Source: Ilex aquifolium (Eukaryota > Streptophyta > Magnoliopsida > Aquifoliales > Aquifoliaceae). Taken from it: a DNA stretch of 64,000 nucleotides. The stretch's first letter is position 1; each line of letters begins with the position of its first letter. The translations under genes and the position numbers were made by a program. Positions 21,433 through 33,871 of this stretch are shown in pieces. Below the pieces are notes generated by a model that searched no databases, was not told the origin of the DNA, and saw only the letters and a list, made by a program, of their open reading frames with translations. The DNA is taken from assembly GCA_951799425.1 (NCBI GenBank), contig OX637409.1, positions 10,264,960 through 10,328,959 of the forward strand. Reading direction: 5' to 3'.

Positions 21433-22166
21433 CGTCGTTTCGTTAGCCACTGACCTCTGGCCACGCTACAACCTATGAAAAGCCCTATTTGATCTCAAGT
21501 CTGTTACATGCATGTGTTGATAATCACAATTGGGATATGGTAAATAGCATTCCTTTTAATTGCGTTAATATTCTTTCATGAGGTTATGCCAAACATAAGT
21601 AGTTGCTTCTTAAAAATTTCACTCCTTTCCTAAATTGTGCATGTGATTTTTCGATTGGCCATCTTCTGATCACATGATCTGTGAGAAACAAGTCACTATA
21701 ATCAGAGTGAACTTTTGCTGAGGGTATACTATGTGAGGTTTGTGAAATCGAAACTATCCATGGAAGGTGATAAAAGGGAGTATTTGTTACACAACAATTC
21801 CGGTTGCTTGAATGATCATTCCTACTGCATTGAGAATTTCAAATACCAATGTAACAAATGATAATTTTTGCATAGAATGAATACCTGTGAAATAAGGACG
21901 TGTGAGACATAAGTCAAAATTGAGAATCTGGTGTCCCAACGACCATGATGCTAATTTACTGTAGTCAGCACTCTCCTATGCACATCTGTTCGACTGAAGT
22001 TTGTGGGTAGCTTCCCTGGAAACCCTCACGAGACAACACTCATCCGCTAGGGTAAACCTAGTGGTTCAACGGCTTGTTGCATAAGCTAAATGCAACCGGA
22101 TGACCTACGAAAATGGCATTAGGAGTAGATTTTTCTTTTTCGTATTACTAGAGACTAGCAATATTT
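21433..22166 (+). other. ATH-B 3' untranslated region
   Basis: No coding frame. Contains a block also present in ATH-C (22010-22090 with 49580-49680: CTGAAGTTTGTGGGTAGCTT, CGGCTTGTTG). It lies just upstream of the polypurine tract. Confidence 0.55.
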
Positions 22167-22179
22167 AGGTTGGGGAATG
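22167..22179 (+). other. Polypurine tract, ATH-B
   Basis: AGGTTGGGGAATG immediately before the 3' LTR start TGATTAGTAC. Primes plus-strand DNA synthesis. Confidence 0.8.
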
Positions 22180-22775
22180 TGATTAGTACTTAAAATTGAC
22201 ATGTTATTATGACATTTTAAGACTAATTGTACTTTAATGGAGTTTAAGTGATGTCATTTTAGGCCCTAAATTGAACAAGGACCCAAGAACAACAAGTACC
22301 ACACTTGGATGCAGCACCAGCACATTAGGGCCAAAATTGGAAAAGCTTGGAGCACAGCCAGAACGTTCGAACGCCAAATCACGTTCGAACGTCCACATTG
22401 CACTGTAGTAGACTCAACTGCTGAAGAGAAGGCGTGTTGCAGTTAGGAAAGAAGACTGGAGCTCTGAAGCACTTGAGTGTCACGTTCGAACGCCAACTCA
22501 CGTTCGAACGTACACTTGAGTTGATGGAAGACCAGACCACTGCAAAGAGTTGGAACTGAACCTCACAGAAGACCACCAGACTACTCGAGTGATAGGGTCA
22601 AAGCAAATCTGGCATTCGAACGCCCTCAGTGCAAAAACAGAAGAAACGTTCGAACGGCAGTAAACGTTCGAACGCCCTTAGTGAAAAAACAGAAAAAACG
22701 TTCGAACGCCAACTCACGTTCGAACGTTATTCACAGACTGGCAGCAGAGTTGTTGACTGTTCACTTGGACTTGGG
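22180..22775 (+). repeat. ATH-B 3' LTR, truncated
   Basis: First 596 bp of the LTR, almost identical to 14162-14757. Eight perfect CGTTCGAACG copies (22364, 22382, 22483, 22501, 22647, 22665, 22699, 22717) and one decayed copy near 22614. The match ends at TTCACTTGGACTTGGG, after which ATH-C pol begins. TATA box and the rest of the LTR are missing. Confidence 0.9.
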
Positions 22776-24094
22776 AGAAAATGAAATCTATCCAACCAAT
22801 CTAAAATATGTTTTTTTAGGAGAAAATGAAATCTATCCAGTAATAATATCATCAAAATTATCTGAAATTCAAGAAAAAGAATTGTCAAAAGTCTTGAAAG
22901 ATCACCAAACTGTTATTGGATGGACAATATCAGATATAAAAGGTATAAGTCCACTTCTATGTATTCATTGTATTTATTTAGAAGAGATTGCTAAACCATC
23001 TCGTCAAATGCAAAGAAGGCTGAATCCATATTTAAAAGAAGTAGTTCGCGCTGAAATACTTAAACTATTAGATGCTAATAGTATTTATCCTATATCTGAT
23101 AGTAAATGGGTCAGTCCTACACAAGTAGTTCCAAAGAAGTCTGGTGTTACAATAATAAAAAATCAAGAAAATGAATTAGTCTCAATGCGTACAGTCACAG
23201 ATTGGCGTGTATGTATTGACTATAGAAAGCTAAATTCCCTCGCCAGAAATGATCACTTTCCGTTACCATTCCTAGATCAAGTACTTGAAAGAATAGCTGG
23301 TCATGCATATTATTGTTTTCTAGATGGATATTCTGGTTATAATCAGATTGAAATTGCAATAGATGATCAAGAAAAAACTACATTTATATGTCCGTTTGAA
23401 ACTTTTGCTTATAAAAGGATGCATTTTGGGTTATGTAATGCTCCAACTACTTTTCAGCGTTCTAGAAGTTTTTATGGACGAATTTTCAGTATATGGTGAT
23501 TCATTTCACTTATGTTTAGAAAATCTGGAAAGATTATTGATTAGATGTGAAGAAACAAACATTGTCTTAAATTGGGAAAAATGTCATTTCATGGTTACAC
23601 AAGGTATTGTTTTAGGTCACATAGTCTCTGAAAAAGGAATTGAAGTTGATAAATCCAAAATTGACTTAATAGCTAATCTTCCTTCACCGAAAACTGTAAA
23701 AGATGTTCGATCTTTTTTAGGTCACGCTGGATTTTATAGAACATTCATTAAAAACTTTAGTTCAATATCTAGACCAATCTGTAATCTTTTATGTCAGGAT
23801 ATAATATTTGAATGGAATGATGCATGTCAATTAACATTTGATAAATTAACAAACATGCTTATTTCTGCACCTATCATGCAACCTCCTGACTAGTCCTTAC
23901 CTTTTGAATTAATGTGTGATGCAAGTGATTATGCAGTAGGAGCTGTATTAGGTCAAAGAAAAGATAAAAAAAATCATATGTTATTTACTATGCAAGCAAA
24001 ACACTAAATGATGCACAAATGAACTATTCAACCATAGAAAAAGATTTACTTGATGTTGTGTTCGCATTAGATAAATTTCGATCATATCTGGTTG
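22776..24094 (+). pseudogene. pol: ATH-C reverse transcriptase and RNase H start, broken
   Basis: Begins inside the pre-RT linker (ENEIYP, LKYVFLG) after a deletion, with the short stretch GAGAAAATGAAATCTATCCA present twice (22776 and 22822). RT shows KWVSPTQVVPKKSG, CIDYRKLN, FLDGYSGYNQ and FGLCNAPTTFQR in a 272-codon frame. About a dozen residues before the catalytic box are then missing and the frame shifts. The box reads FMDE instead of FMDD. The second frame (to 23893) contains QGIVLGHIV and FLGHAGFYR. RNase H starts FELMCDASDY and is cut at 24094 by CHR-D. Confidence 0.9.
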
Positions 24095-25630
24095 TGTAAC
24101 ACCCCAAAAATCAGGGGTCCTTAATTTAATAAAATTCGGGCAGAGTCTCTTTTGTACGGTGAGCTCAACCCAAAAATACAACCTGTGCAATCATATAACA
24201 TTGACCACACTAGGTCCATTTATGAGTAAACGTTGACCACACCGAGTCCATTTATCCATACTCATAATAACATGCAATGCCACATTAAAATAGTCCATAT
24301 GACTTCGATTACAATTCTTTTACAAACAATTACTTGTCCAAAATGAATTTACATGAAGTTTTACAAAAATAAGATTTAAAAGCCACATGTCGGCTTTTCT
24401 TCAACCATGGGGGCCCGATTGAGAGCCGTCTGCCGACACGTATCCTGCACCTGAAATGTTTTCCCATAAAAGATGAGCCACACTCAATAGGGTATCTCCT
24501 AAAGAGGCTACTCCCCAACCTAGAGGCATAAGAAATGTTCACACGCAACATTTAAAAAGCAACAACCATTCCAATCAAGAATATGCAATTCAATGATAAG
24601 AATTACTAGTCATGCCATGAAATGAGATGAGACTCACTCATGTAACTTCAACCCGAGCCCTCACTAGCTCCCACAACACATGCCATGTCATGTATTTAAA
24701 ATCGGACATTCCAAGCCCCGCCATAGATGTTGTACATCCAATGGCCATTTTAAAATCTCCGGGTCTTTCTTGGGGTGGGTATTTATGGACTTACACCAAG
24801 GGTAACCCAACTCACATGGAATTTATGGACTTCCACCGAGGGGTCTGCGTACACACACACACTTTATGGACCGAACCAAGCGAGTGCGTACCCCAACTAC
24901 CGGGTCTTGCACCCGAGGGATCTTCTAGCCCTTCTTACTAACCCCGACCCTATTTACCATGCAAACCGTATGACTCAGTCGGATCTTCAATCCAACACTC
25001 CCGAGCCTACCCATCATTCACCATATGTGGTGTTTGATTACAACCATGCATACACACCCCCACTCATGCTCAATGTTCATGAATGTGATGCCTCCGTGCA
25101 TAATGCAATGTAATGTACATTTGTAATACAATAATCATGTCCAATATGCTGTAAATGCTATATGGCCCAATTAACCACACATCAACATACTCCATGACAA
25201 TTTATATCCCAAGCATATAATCACCATTATCCATTTCAATGTCAATATATCAATAAACATATACTAACATTTTATACTCAACAACAAATCACAAGTATAT
25301 ATCAACATTTCATGTAACACAATTTCCAAGCATATAATTTCCACACTTATCATAATGCTAACATATCATAAGTCATATATTAATATCACACCCATAACAA
25401 GTCCCTAGCATGTTATCACATTATCTATGCAAACATACTTGATTTCACATTTGCATTTATTTCAAACACCTTCAAGGCATCCAATCATGTCATCACATAA
25501 TTTGCCCAATTAATCACATAACTTTAGAATCACATTAGGTAATTTCCACATACCTAATTCATGATAGAAATTATTCTACCCATTCTCAACACCCATTTCC
25601 TCAATTTTTACAATAATAGGCAAGTGATAC

Positions 25631-28001
25631 TGTAACACCCCGCATCTTCTTTTATATATGTATATAGATATATAGTAAATAATTGTTGTAAAAAAATGTG
25701 GATATGTGTAGAAATATGTGTTGGAGAGGTTTGAGATGGATTTGGTTGGCTTAGGAATGGATTGGAAAGTCTAAGTTTCGAAGGTGTGTAAACTTGAGAA
25801 GAGAGATTATGGAAGTTTCTAAATATTTTGAGGTCAAAATAAGTTCTCCATTGAATCCGGAAGGTCGAAAAACATTGGGAGAGGTAATATGGGGTGTATT
25901 GGAAGTTAGGAAGTATTCCGGAGTAAAAACACACTTAGAGAGAATTTGGGTAAAAAGGAGTTCGGACACTGCCTAGTATTTTGACCATAACTTATTATTA
26001 TGATCTCCAATGGGTCTGACATTTTTACAGTAGATAGTAGACATCTAGGGCTACAAAAGTGTATCTCATGAAAATTTTCCAATTCGACCTCTAAATGGGT
26101 CAAAACTGCCCTGGAATTCGTAGTAGCAGAAGTGTACCGGAACACAGTACCGGTACGCCTGAACCAGTAGCTAAACCGTACCGGTACAGTGTACCGGTAC
26201 GCCCGAAGTTTGGCACCGTAAAATTCGGGATTTTGGTGTTTTAAAACACCCTTTTAAGCCTCATTTGACCCATTCTTCCATCCCACTCTCACCCCAAACA
26301 TCTTAGAGCCCTAAGAGAAGAGAAAATGAGAGAAAAACACAAAGATCTTGAGAGAGTTACCCTTATAGAGATCAAAATCGAAATTCCTCAAGAACACTAT
26401 TATTCTACTCTCTTCTTCTACACTTTCACTACACCCTTACCCACACCTCTTGGAATCCTAGAGAGAGTCTTAGAAAAGAATAAAGAAGGAGAAAACACAA
26501 GATCAAAAAGGGAAAAACAAAGGATTTAAGAGTGATTCAAGATCAAACCCTAGATTTTCAAGAACATCAAGGTAGGGGATTTCTTCTCTTTCTCTTACAT
26601 TGATGTTAGGGTTAATAAATATGTATGTTTTGATTCTTAATGATATGTATTTGCTATGGCTTCATTGTTTCTTGGTTCTTTTGCAATTGTTAACATGTTT
26701 TACACAAAGTTAGGGTTGAATACCCATGAAATCTCTTTTTGGTTTGAAAAACCCTAGTTTTCAAGAGTGATGGGTTTTCCTCTTGAACTCTTCATTTATT
26801 CTTGATTTCAAAATCATAGTGTTTTGTGTTGAGTAATAAAATGATATTGTTGTGATCTCTTGCATTTTTCTTGGTTGGTTATTGAAAATGTCACATGCTC
26901 AATTTGGGGATTTTTTAAGATATACTTGTAAATTGTGAAATTGGGTTTGGTATTATATCTCTTATGAGTGTGGGATGACCATGGGTGGCATTTGACGAGA
27001 TATCGTAGAGTGGGTAGACGTGTGGCTTGCTCCATGTGGGTTGACATTTTTCCTACCACTCGTAGTGGGGTTAGTGCTTTGGTAAGACTAAACCGCTATT
27101 GCTCACGGGTGCCGTGTCAGAGGGTTAGTATACTAATACCTGGGTTGGATACGTCACTGCCATTGGTATGACATACGCCCTTCCTAAAGGATGGATATCT
27201 TTGATAAGATTTGTGTGGGTGTGTGTGGGCTAGATATTACTCAATGTGTTGATTCATGGGGTTTGCCTTACATCATGTTTGAGATACATATACATATGGT
27301 TATGGAATATTCAATTTATGGATTATTGTATTATTGTGGTAAATGGTTACCTACAAGAACTTGTGGGAGTATGGGATTCCACAAGGTCTTGGGGGAAAAA
27401 TGGTTTATATTTTGGGAAATGGATATGTATTGGATCTTGGTTTCTTTTACTGTTCATTTAAATTACTGTTGCTACTTAAACTTGAGATCCATTCTAAAAT
27501 GTCCATGTTTTACTTCAAAGATTATGTATGCTATGTTGTAAAATGAGACCGACCATTTTATATATATTTTTCTAAACCTTGTATGAGTTTGGGAAGATTT
27601 TGCTACAGAGCTTCGTGCTCACTCCCTACAGTTAAACATTTTCAGATTTGGTGCTAGAGGAGAATCTCGGAGTTGACGAGCCGGGGTATTGGGAGGCCCC
27701 ACCCGAGGGGAATCTAGATCCCGAGGTGGACCTGTAGAGACATAGCTTCTTTTGTAATAGACTTGAGAATTTATTTTGAAATCATGTGAAGTTTAGTTTT
27801 CTTTTGTTATTCCGATGCTAAGTTACGTTTGATCCTTTGAGATGTAAATGCCATAAATTGACTTATTCTTTTGGGATTATATTGTAAATTCTATGGATGA
27901 TGAATGGAAACAATTTCTTATTGATGGAATTATGTTAGTGCTCTCATGATATGAATGTTTTAGAATGTAATGCCGTCCAGGGTGTGTTTTGGGGCGTTAC
28001 A
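25631..28001 (+). mobile_element. Solo LTR S2 with GTACCGGTAC array, target duplication GATAC
   Basis: 2371 bp, TGTAACACCCC to GGGGCGTTACA, flanked by GATAC at 25626-25630 and 28002-28006. Its first 450 bp share with S3, CHR-F and S1/S5/CHR-E the block TTTTTACAGTAGATAGTAG and GGGCTACAAAAGTGT. It then carries GTACCGGTAC palindromes (26147, 26178, 26191 and a half copy near 26133) where the relatives carry CGTTCGAACG or CTACCGGTAG. No clean TATA box; TTTTAAAA lies about 40 bp past the last palindrome. The rest is non-coding. Confidence 0.92.
26133..26200. promoter_or_regulatory. GTACCGGTAC palindrome array of S2
   Basis: Three perfect copies at 26147-26156, 26178-26187 and 26191-26200, one half copy at 26133. 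Some copies extend to CGTACCGGTACG or ACCGTACCGGTAC. Confidence 0.7.
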
Positions 28002-28841
28002 GATACAACTTCTATCAACCTACCCATTTCCAATACCCATTTCACCAAATTCTAAACAATATGCAAGTGTTAAAATTCTCTAACAACCTACCCATTCCAT
28101 ATAATCATTCTAGGTTGAAAATAAACCTAATTAGGGAGAAAACCCTACCTCTTGAAGCATAAAATGACGTTAAGAGACTCCAAAGACCCAAAACAACTAG
28201 AATCTCCACTTTCTCCAAATCCCGTTTCTTGAACTTCAGTAAAACCCGCGCTTTTTGGTATAGCCGTGTAGCCCTCGCCGAGAGGAACGACTTTAATACT
28301 TGACTCGAGTTGATTTGAGCGACGAGGAGGCGTAGATCGTAGAGAGAAGTTGGATTTTCTCTCTTTTTTCTCACCTTTCCCTCTCTTCTCTTCTCATGTT
28401 AGAACCAGCTGAACAAATGGAGAGAAATCATATTTTCTCCCCCAATATATACTCTTTAATTGCTTGGTCCACAACGCGCCACACGACCGTCTTTTTCCGG
28501 GTTCGTTTTCTCCCCGAAACGATTAAATTTCGCCCCGATTCAAGTTCAAAATATTTTTATTTCAACTTGCTTTAAATTATTTTCCAAATTTCAAAATTTT
28601 ATTAAAAATTTCGTTTTTGGGTCACCCGAGACCCGACCACCTCGTAAAATGCGAAAAATCCGACTATTTCGAAATTTGATAAAATTCGACAGCGTAACTA
28701 GATTTCGCGAGTTGAATCCAATGGTGAGGTCCGTTTCGTCATCCGAGCTCTAGAAAAATTCAGGTTTGTAACCCGTTCCGTAGTGACAAATTACCGTTTT
28801 GCCCTTTTTTCATAAAAGTTTAAATTTACCCGAGTTTTATA

Positions 28842-28856
28842 TTCTTCCCCCCTTAA
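28842..28856 (-). other. Polypurine tract, CHR-D
   Basis: Minus strand TTAAGGGGGGAAGAA directly before the LTR start. Confidence 0.8.
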
Positions 28857-28929
28857 AATAATTTTGTCCCCGAAATTCACACACACATATACACTTAACT
28901 GTATGCATATGCAACAATTAATATTATAC

Positions 28930-30470
28930 TTAAAATTGTAAACATGTACCTCCATTCTCGAACAAAAATGGGTAATTGGTACGTATGGTGTCCTCACGCT
29001 CCCATGACGCCTCCTCCATACCTCGGTGCTGCCACATCACCTTCACTAGCCTCACAGTCTTATCTCGCAAAACTTGCTCCCGGCTATCCATGATACGCAC
29101 TAGTCCCTCCTCAAAGGTCCCATCCGCATCAACAATCAACTCGCCCCAATCCACCACATGTGTCGGATCTGGAGTATACTTCCGGAGCATAGAGACATGG
29201 AACACCGCGTGAACACCCGATAAATTTGGCGGTAAAGCCAACCTGTAAGCAACTGTACCAACCCTCTCGAGTACCTCAAAGGGCCCGATAAACCTCAGCG
29301 ATAGCTTCCCCTGCTTTTCGAATCTGACCACTCCTCTCTTAAGCGTCACCTTTAAGAAAATATGATCATCAACCTCAAATTCCAGAGGTCGCCTCCGTCT
29401 GTCAGCATAGCTCTTCTGCTGGCTCTGAGCTATGAGAAGACGCTTTCGAATCAAGTCCACCTTCTCCGAGGTATCTCTAATCAGATCTGGACCCGTGGAG
29501 GGTCTCCCTCCCACCTCCGTCCAACACACTGGAGAATGACAAGGCCTCCTAAATAACGCCTCATAGGGTGCCATCTGTATGCTCGCCTGATAACTGTTGT
29601 TGTAGGCGAACTCCACTAGGGGTAAATGTTCTTCCCAACTACCCTTGAGATCTAGGACACATGCCCGCAGCATGTCCTCTAAAACCTGGATGGTCCTCTC
29701 CGACTGACAGTCCGTCTGGGGATGAAAGGTTGTACTCATCGTCAATTGTGTCCCCATGGCTCGCTGGAAACTCACCCAAAAATGAGTTGTGAACCTGAGA
29801 TCTCGGTCTGATACTATAGATACAGGCACCCCATGCAACCGGATAATCTTTCGTATATACAACCTGCAGAATTCCTCCAGTGTGAAGGTCATCCGCACCG
29901 CTAAAAAATGTGCCGACTTTGTAAGTCGGTCCACTATCACCCACACCGCATCATGCCTCCGTGATGTTCGTGGCAAGTGAGTCACAAAATCTATCGTGAC
30001 GTGCTCCCACTTCCACTCAGCCACCTCCAAAGGCTGGAGCAATCATATTGGTCTCTAGTGCTCAGCCTTCACCTGCTGACACGTGAGACATCTACTGACA
30101 AAGTCTCCAACGTGCCTTTTCATTCCACTCCAATAGTACTGGCGACGGAGATCATGATACATCTTCGTGTCGCCTGGATAAACTGCAAAACAGGAGCAAT
30201 GGAACTCCGTGAGGATCTCTTCTCTCAAATCCGAAGACTGGGGAACTACAACCATTCCCCTGTACCGAAGACTACCATCCGCATGAATGGCCCAGCCCTC
30301 GTCACCTGCACTCGACCGTACCTGATCTTTGATGGACAATATATCCGTGTCCTGCCCCTGGGACTCGATCACTCTACTTAGTAGGGAAGACGTAACCACC
30401 AAACTCCCTAAAGTGTCCTGAGCCTGACCCCTGTAGTGTAGCCCAAACTGTCCCACAGTCTCGAGCATCT
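28930..30470 (-). pseudogene. pol: CHR-D integrase with chromodomain-like end, broken
   Basis: Two large frames (30055-30468 and 28930-30042, 370 codons) separated by stops. The first has the zinc-binding part with H...CLTCQQVK. The second has the core: Asp in TIDFVTHLPRT, Asp in SIVSDRDLRF, Glu in QSERTIQVLED, in D,D(35)E order. The C-terminal region has YADRRRRPLEF and GPFEVLERVG, and ends with LVKVMWQHRGMEEASWERE, the remnant chromodomain typical of Tekay/Del elements that can steer insertion to certain chromatin. Confidence 0.9.
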
Positions 30471-30477
30471 GCCATTC

Positions 30478-31780
30478 TCAGGAAGCCACACTAGCCAATA
30501 CTCCCCGTGACTTCCGGCTGAGTGCATCAGCCACCACATTTCCCTTACCAGGGTGGTAATGCAAAGTGAAGTCGTAGTCCTCCAAATACTCCATCCACCT
30601 GCGTTGCCTCATATTGAGGTCCCGCTGTGTAAAAATGTACTCCAGACTCTTGTGGTATGAAAACACCTCGAATTGCTCTCCATATAAATAGTGGCGTCAA
30701 GCCTTCAAGGCAAAGACAATGACTGCTAACTCCATGTCATGTGTGGGGTAATTTTGCTTGTGGTTCTTTAACTGCCGAGAACCATAAGCCACCACCCTCT
30801 CGGACTGCATCAAAACACAACCAAGTCCTTCTTTAGAGGCATCATAGTACACTGTGTACATCTGCCCCCTCTCCGAGACTATCAAAATAGGAGCTGAAGT
30901 AAGCCTCCTCTTCAACTCCTGGAATGCCTTCTCACACAATTCATCCCATTGGAACTTGACCTCCTTCTAGGTCAACCTGGTCATAGGTGCGGCTAGTCGG
31001 GAGAAGTCCTCGATGAACCTCCGGTAGTACCCTACCAATCCCAAGAAACTGCGTATCTCGAAGATTGACTTCGGCCTCTCCCAACTCATAACTGCCTCAA
31101 CTTTCTCCGGGTCAACCGACACCCCCAAAGTCGATACCACGTGTCCCAAGAAATTTACCTCTGTAAGCCAAAATTCACACTTGCTGAACTTAGCGTACAA
31201 CTGGTGTGGTCTCTCAATGCCTGGAGAACAACCCTTAAGTGGTCCTCATGCTCCTCCTCGGTCTTGGAATAAATCAAGATGTCGTCAACAAAAACCACAA
31301 CGAACTGATCTAGGTAGGGCTGGAACACCCTATGCATGAGATCTAGGAATGCCGCTTGGGCATTCGTCAATCCAAAGGGCATCACGGTGAACTCAAAATG
31401 CCCATACTGCGTTCTGAACGCATTCTTAGGGATATTTGCCTCCCTAATCCTCAACTGATGGTAGCCCATGCGGAGATCTATCTCGGAGTAGACCTACACT
31501 CCCCTCGGCTGATCAAACAAGTCATCAATCCTCGGCAAATGGTACTTATTCTTGATAGTCACCCGATTCAACTGTCGGTAGTCTATGCATAGTTAAAGGG
31601 TCTTGTCCTTTTTCTTGGCGAACAACACCGAAGAGCCCCAAGGTGAAGTGCTTGGTCTAATAAAACCTCTGTCCAACAACTCTTGTAATTGGACCTTGAG
31701 TTCTTGCAACTCAGCTGGCGCCATCCTATGTGGAGTCATAGAAATGAGCGATGTTCCAGGATGCAACTCAATGGTAAAGT
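30478..31780 (-). pseudogene. pol: CHR-D reverse transcriptase and RNase H, broken
   Basis: RT is split by stops: an N-terminal part with [14 protein letters not shown] and CIDYRQLN (31470-31780), then [21 protein letters not shown] and the catalytic [13 protein letters not shown] (31155-31469), then [14 protein letters not shown] and [16 protein letters not shown]. RNase H covers 30478-30939, with [30 protein letters not shown], and [20 protein letters not shown]. The Asp pair is retained, but at least four nonsense or frame changes make it dead. Confidence 0.9.
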
Positions 31781-32644
31781 CTACATCTCTATGCGGAGGT
31801 AATCCCGGAAGTTCATCCGAAAAACATCCTCAAACTCACAAACTACCCGAGGTAGACCCAACTCTTGTCTCGCCTCGTCCTCTAGAGTAAGGCTCGCAAG
31901 CCAACCCATCAACTGTCCGTGCCATCGAGAGTTATACACGGCTTGGGGCAAAGCATCGTGCTTTTTCCCCTGAAACTTGAAACAAACACCGTCCGGTGTG
32001 TAGGATGTTACCCTCTTCCGATCACCATCAATGACGACTCGATATGCTGCCAACCAGTCCATCCCAAGGATGACATCGAACTCCGACATGTCCATGACCC
32101 TAAGGTCCATGATGAGTAGAACTCCTGAGATTTCTAACTCACAACCCTGACATATCTGATCAACACACACCTTAGCTCCTAGGGGTGAATTGACATACAA
32201 CGAATCTTCCAAGGTCTCAACCTTTAAGCCCAAATCTCTCACACATGATGCAGAAATAAAGGAATGAGATGCACCAGAGTCAAATAATACCCTTGCCCAT
32301 AAGCGAGAGAGTAGAAATGTACCATGAATAACCGACTGATCCACTGGCTCAAGTCCCGGCCTTGTGTCCCTGAAGTCCCGGCCTGCATGCCCTGCCCTCA
32401 ACCTCGGCCCATACCTTGGCCCATCTGGCCTGACTGCGAAGTCCCTGCTCGAAAAGTGGTAGGGGCCTGAGTAGCACCCTGAAACTGATACTGACTTCCC
32501 TGGCCCATGGTGGGGTAGGGAGTAAAAAAGTATGTCTGTGGCTGCCCTACTGATGACTGGGACTGAGACACCCCATAACTCTGGAATCCCTGCCTCTGAG
32601 GACAATCCCGCCTCACGTGTCCCGGCTGGTGACATAGGTAGCAA
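31781..32644 (-). pseudogene. pol: CHR-D aspartic protease region
   Basis: A 287-codon frame. The protease active site is FDSGASHSFIS with its Asp at about 32281, followed by VILGMDWLAAY, the second conserved element of Ty3/gypsy proteases. The first about 100 codons of this frame overlap the Gag tail in another frame and are not expected to be real coding. Confidence 0.85.
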
Positions 32645-33515
32645 GTCCTCTGACCCGCCTGATAAGTGGTCCTGAAGTTTCCCCCGCCTTGGGAGGATCG
32701 ACCTTGGCCTTAGCCTTGATGGCCACGACCCTGTCCCTATTATCCCTGTGAAGTAGAAGTCCTCTGTCTTTTCCCCGAACTAGAAGAAGAGGATTGACCC
32801 TCCTTCTTTTTGTCCTTAGCACCCGCCTCGCGGATGTTTCGTGCGTCATCTACCTCTCTCTCAATGGCCATAGCTGTCTCGACCATCGAGTCCAAGTCTT
32901 GTAGGCGGTGGCCCATAATTTTGCCCCGGATGGACAACTTCAACCCATCCTCGAACCTCCTCACTTTGGCCATATCTGTGGCCACATAATCATCGACAAA
33001 ACGGGCTAACTCAGTGAACTTAGCCACGTACTCCATCACCGTCATAGTCCCTTGCCTCAAGTCTAAGAACTCCCGAGCTTTAGCTTGTCGGACAGCCGCC
33101 GGGAAATATTTACCCATGAAGAGCACACGAAACTCTCCCCATGTCATCGCCTCCAAGTTCTTCGAGGCCTTTGCCCAATTCCACCATAGATGGACTTCTC
33201 CCTCAAGCTGGAATGTAGCTAGCCTTATCTTCGTGGCATTGGAGATGATCTCCATAGCCTCTAAAATCTTGTCGACTTGTTGGAACCAACGGTCGGCCAC
33301 CATCGGATCTGCCCCTCCCAGAAAAGTCGGAGGTTTGTGTGCCTTGAACATTGGAGGTTACTTGAGCCTCCTTACCCCGCATTTGCACTAGCCTGTGCAA
33401 TGGTAGCTGCCATCGTGCCAATAGCCTCTATGAAGGCTTGTTGGTCAAAAGCCGGTGGTGGTTGGTTGTTGTTCCGCCCACCGCCTCGGCCGCGTCCTCT
33501 TCCTCTATTTGCCAT
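32602..33515 (-). pseudogene. gag: CHR-D gag, broken
   Basis: Starts at 33515 with MANRGRGRGRGGG. The core is open for 203 codons at 32740-33351: PPTFLGGADPMVADRWFQQV, LEGEVHLWWNWA and a KKYFP-like GKYFPAAVR, all typical of chromovirus Gag. A CCHC zinc knuckle CYLCHQPGHVRRDC lies at 32602-32643. Frame changes at about 33355 and between core and knuckle break it. Confidence 0.88.
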
Positions 33516-33856
33516 CTGCACACATGTCAAATAGCAACAAAGTATTTACTTAGTATTCCAAAATAGGGATCAAATTTCAAACATTGAGATTTACCTCCTT
33601 GTCTAACTAGTAGAGCATATGCCAACCACTAGTAGACATATACCCCGTGAACCACCCCGTTCATTTGCTTTCCGACCTCTAAGGTTATGTTTTCTAACCA
33701 TAGTGTGTCCATTTCCATATACATCTTACCATGCATATAATCCACATAGCATATAGCACATGACATGTCACAAGTAAAGCACACAACATGAAATGCACAA
33801 TGGATACAATGGTCTAAACTCATGCCTCTCAAGCCCTAGGTAAATCGTATACCTAA
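33516..33856 (-). other. CHR-D leader between primer site and gag
   Basis: About 340 bp of AT-rich untranslated leader. No open frame of note. Confidence 0.6.
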
Positions 33857-33868
33857 GTTCTGATACCA
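33857..33868 (-). other. Primer-binding site, initiator tRNA-Met, CHR-D
   Basis: Minus strand TGGTATCAGAAC, matching the complement of the plant initiator tRNA-Met 3' end except near its end; 3 bp from the LTR. Confidence 0.85.
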
Positions 33869-33871
33869 AGC

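Larger units (their letters stand above)
14162..22775 (+). mobile_element. ATH-B: pol-less Athila-like element inside the ATH-C LTR
   Basis: 5' LTR 14162-16114, tRNA-Asp primer site 16121, gag 16232-17690, then a direct join to the post-pol region, ORF1 18036-18446, internal promoter, ORF2 19254-20306, ORF3 21205-21432, polypurine tract 22167-22179, and 596 bp of 3' LTR cut off at about 22775. The two LTRs differ at fewer than about ten places over some 590 comparable bases by eye, so this is a fairly recent insertion. It lacks all pol enzymes and would need them from another element. Confidence 0.88.
24095..28841 (-). repeat. CHR-D 3' LTR (left copy), interrupted by S2
   Basis: On the plus strand from TGTAACACCCC to CCGAGTTTTATA. 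Without S2 it is about 2.37 kb, while the right copy is 1.73 kb. The right copy lacks two blocks present here (around 24490-24790 and 28175-28560). It has no CG-centred palindrome array that I can see. Open frames such as 24627-24941 and 24775-25113 are in LTR DNA and are not genes. Confidence 0.85.

Noticed and set aside
24627-25113. Plus-strand frames of about 100 codons, repeated at 34166-34519
   Set aside because: They lie in both CHR-D LTR copies, which are non-coding; repetition reflects the LTR pair.
27191-27546. Plus-strand frames in S2 with a partner at 58472-58762
   Set aside because: Shared LTR DNA between S2 and CHR-E; no coding signal.
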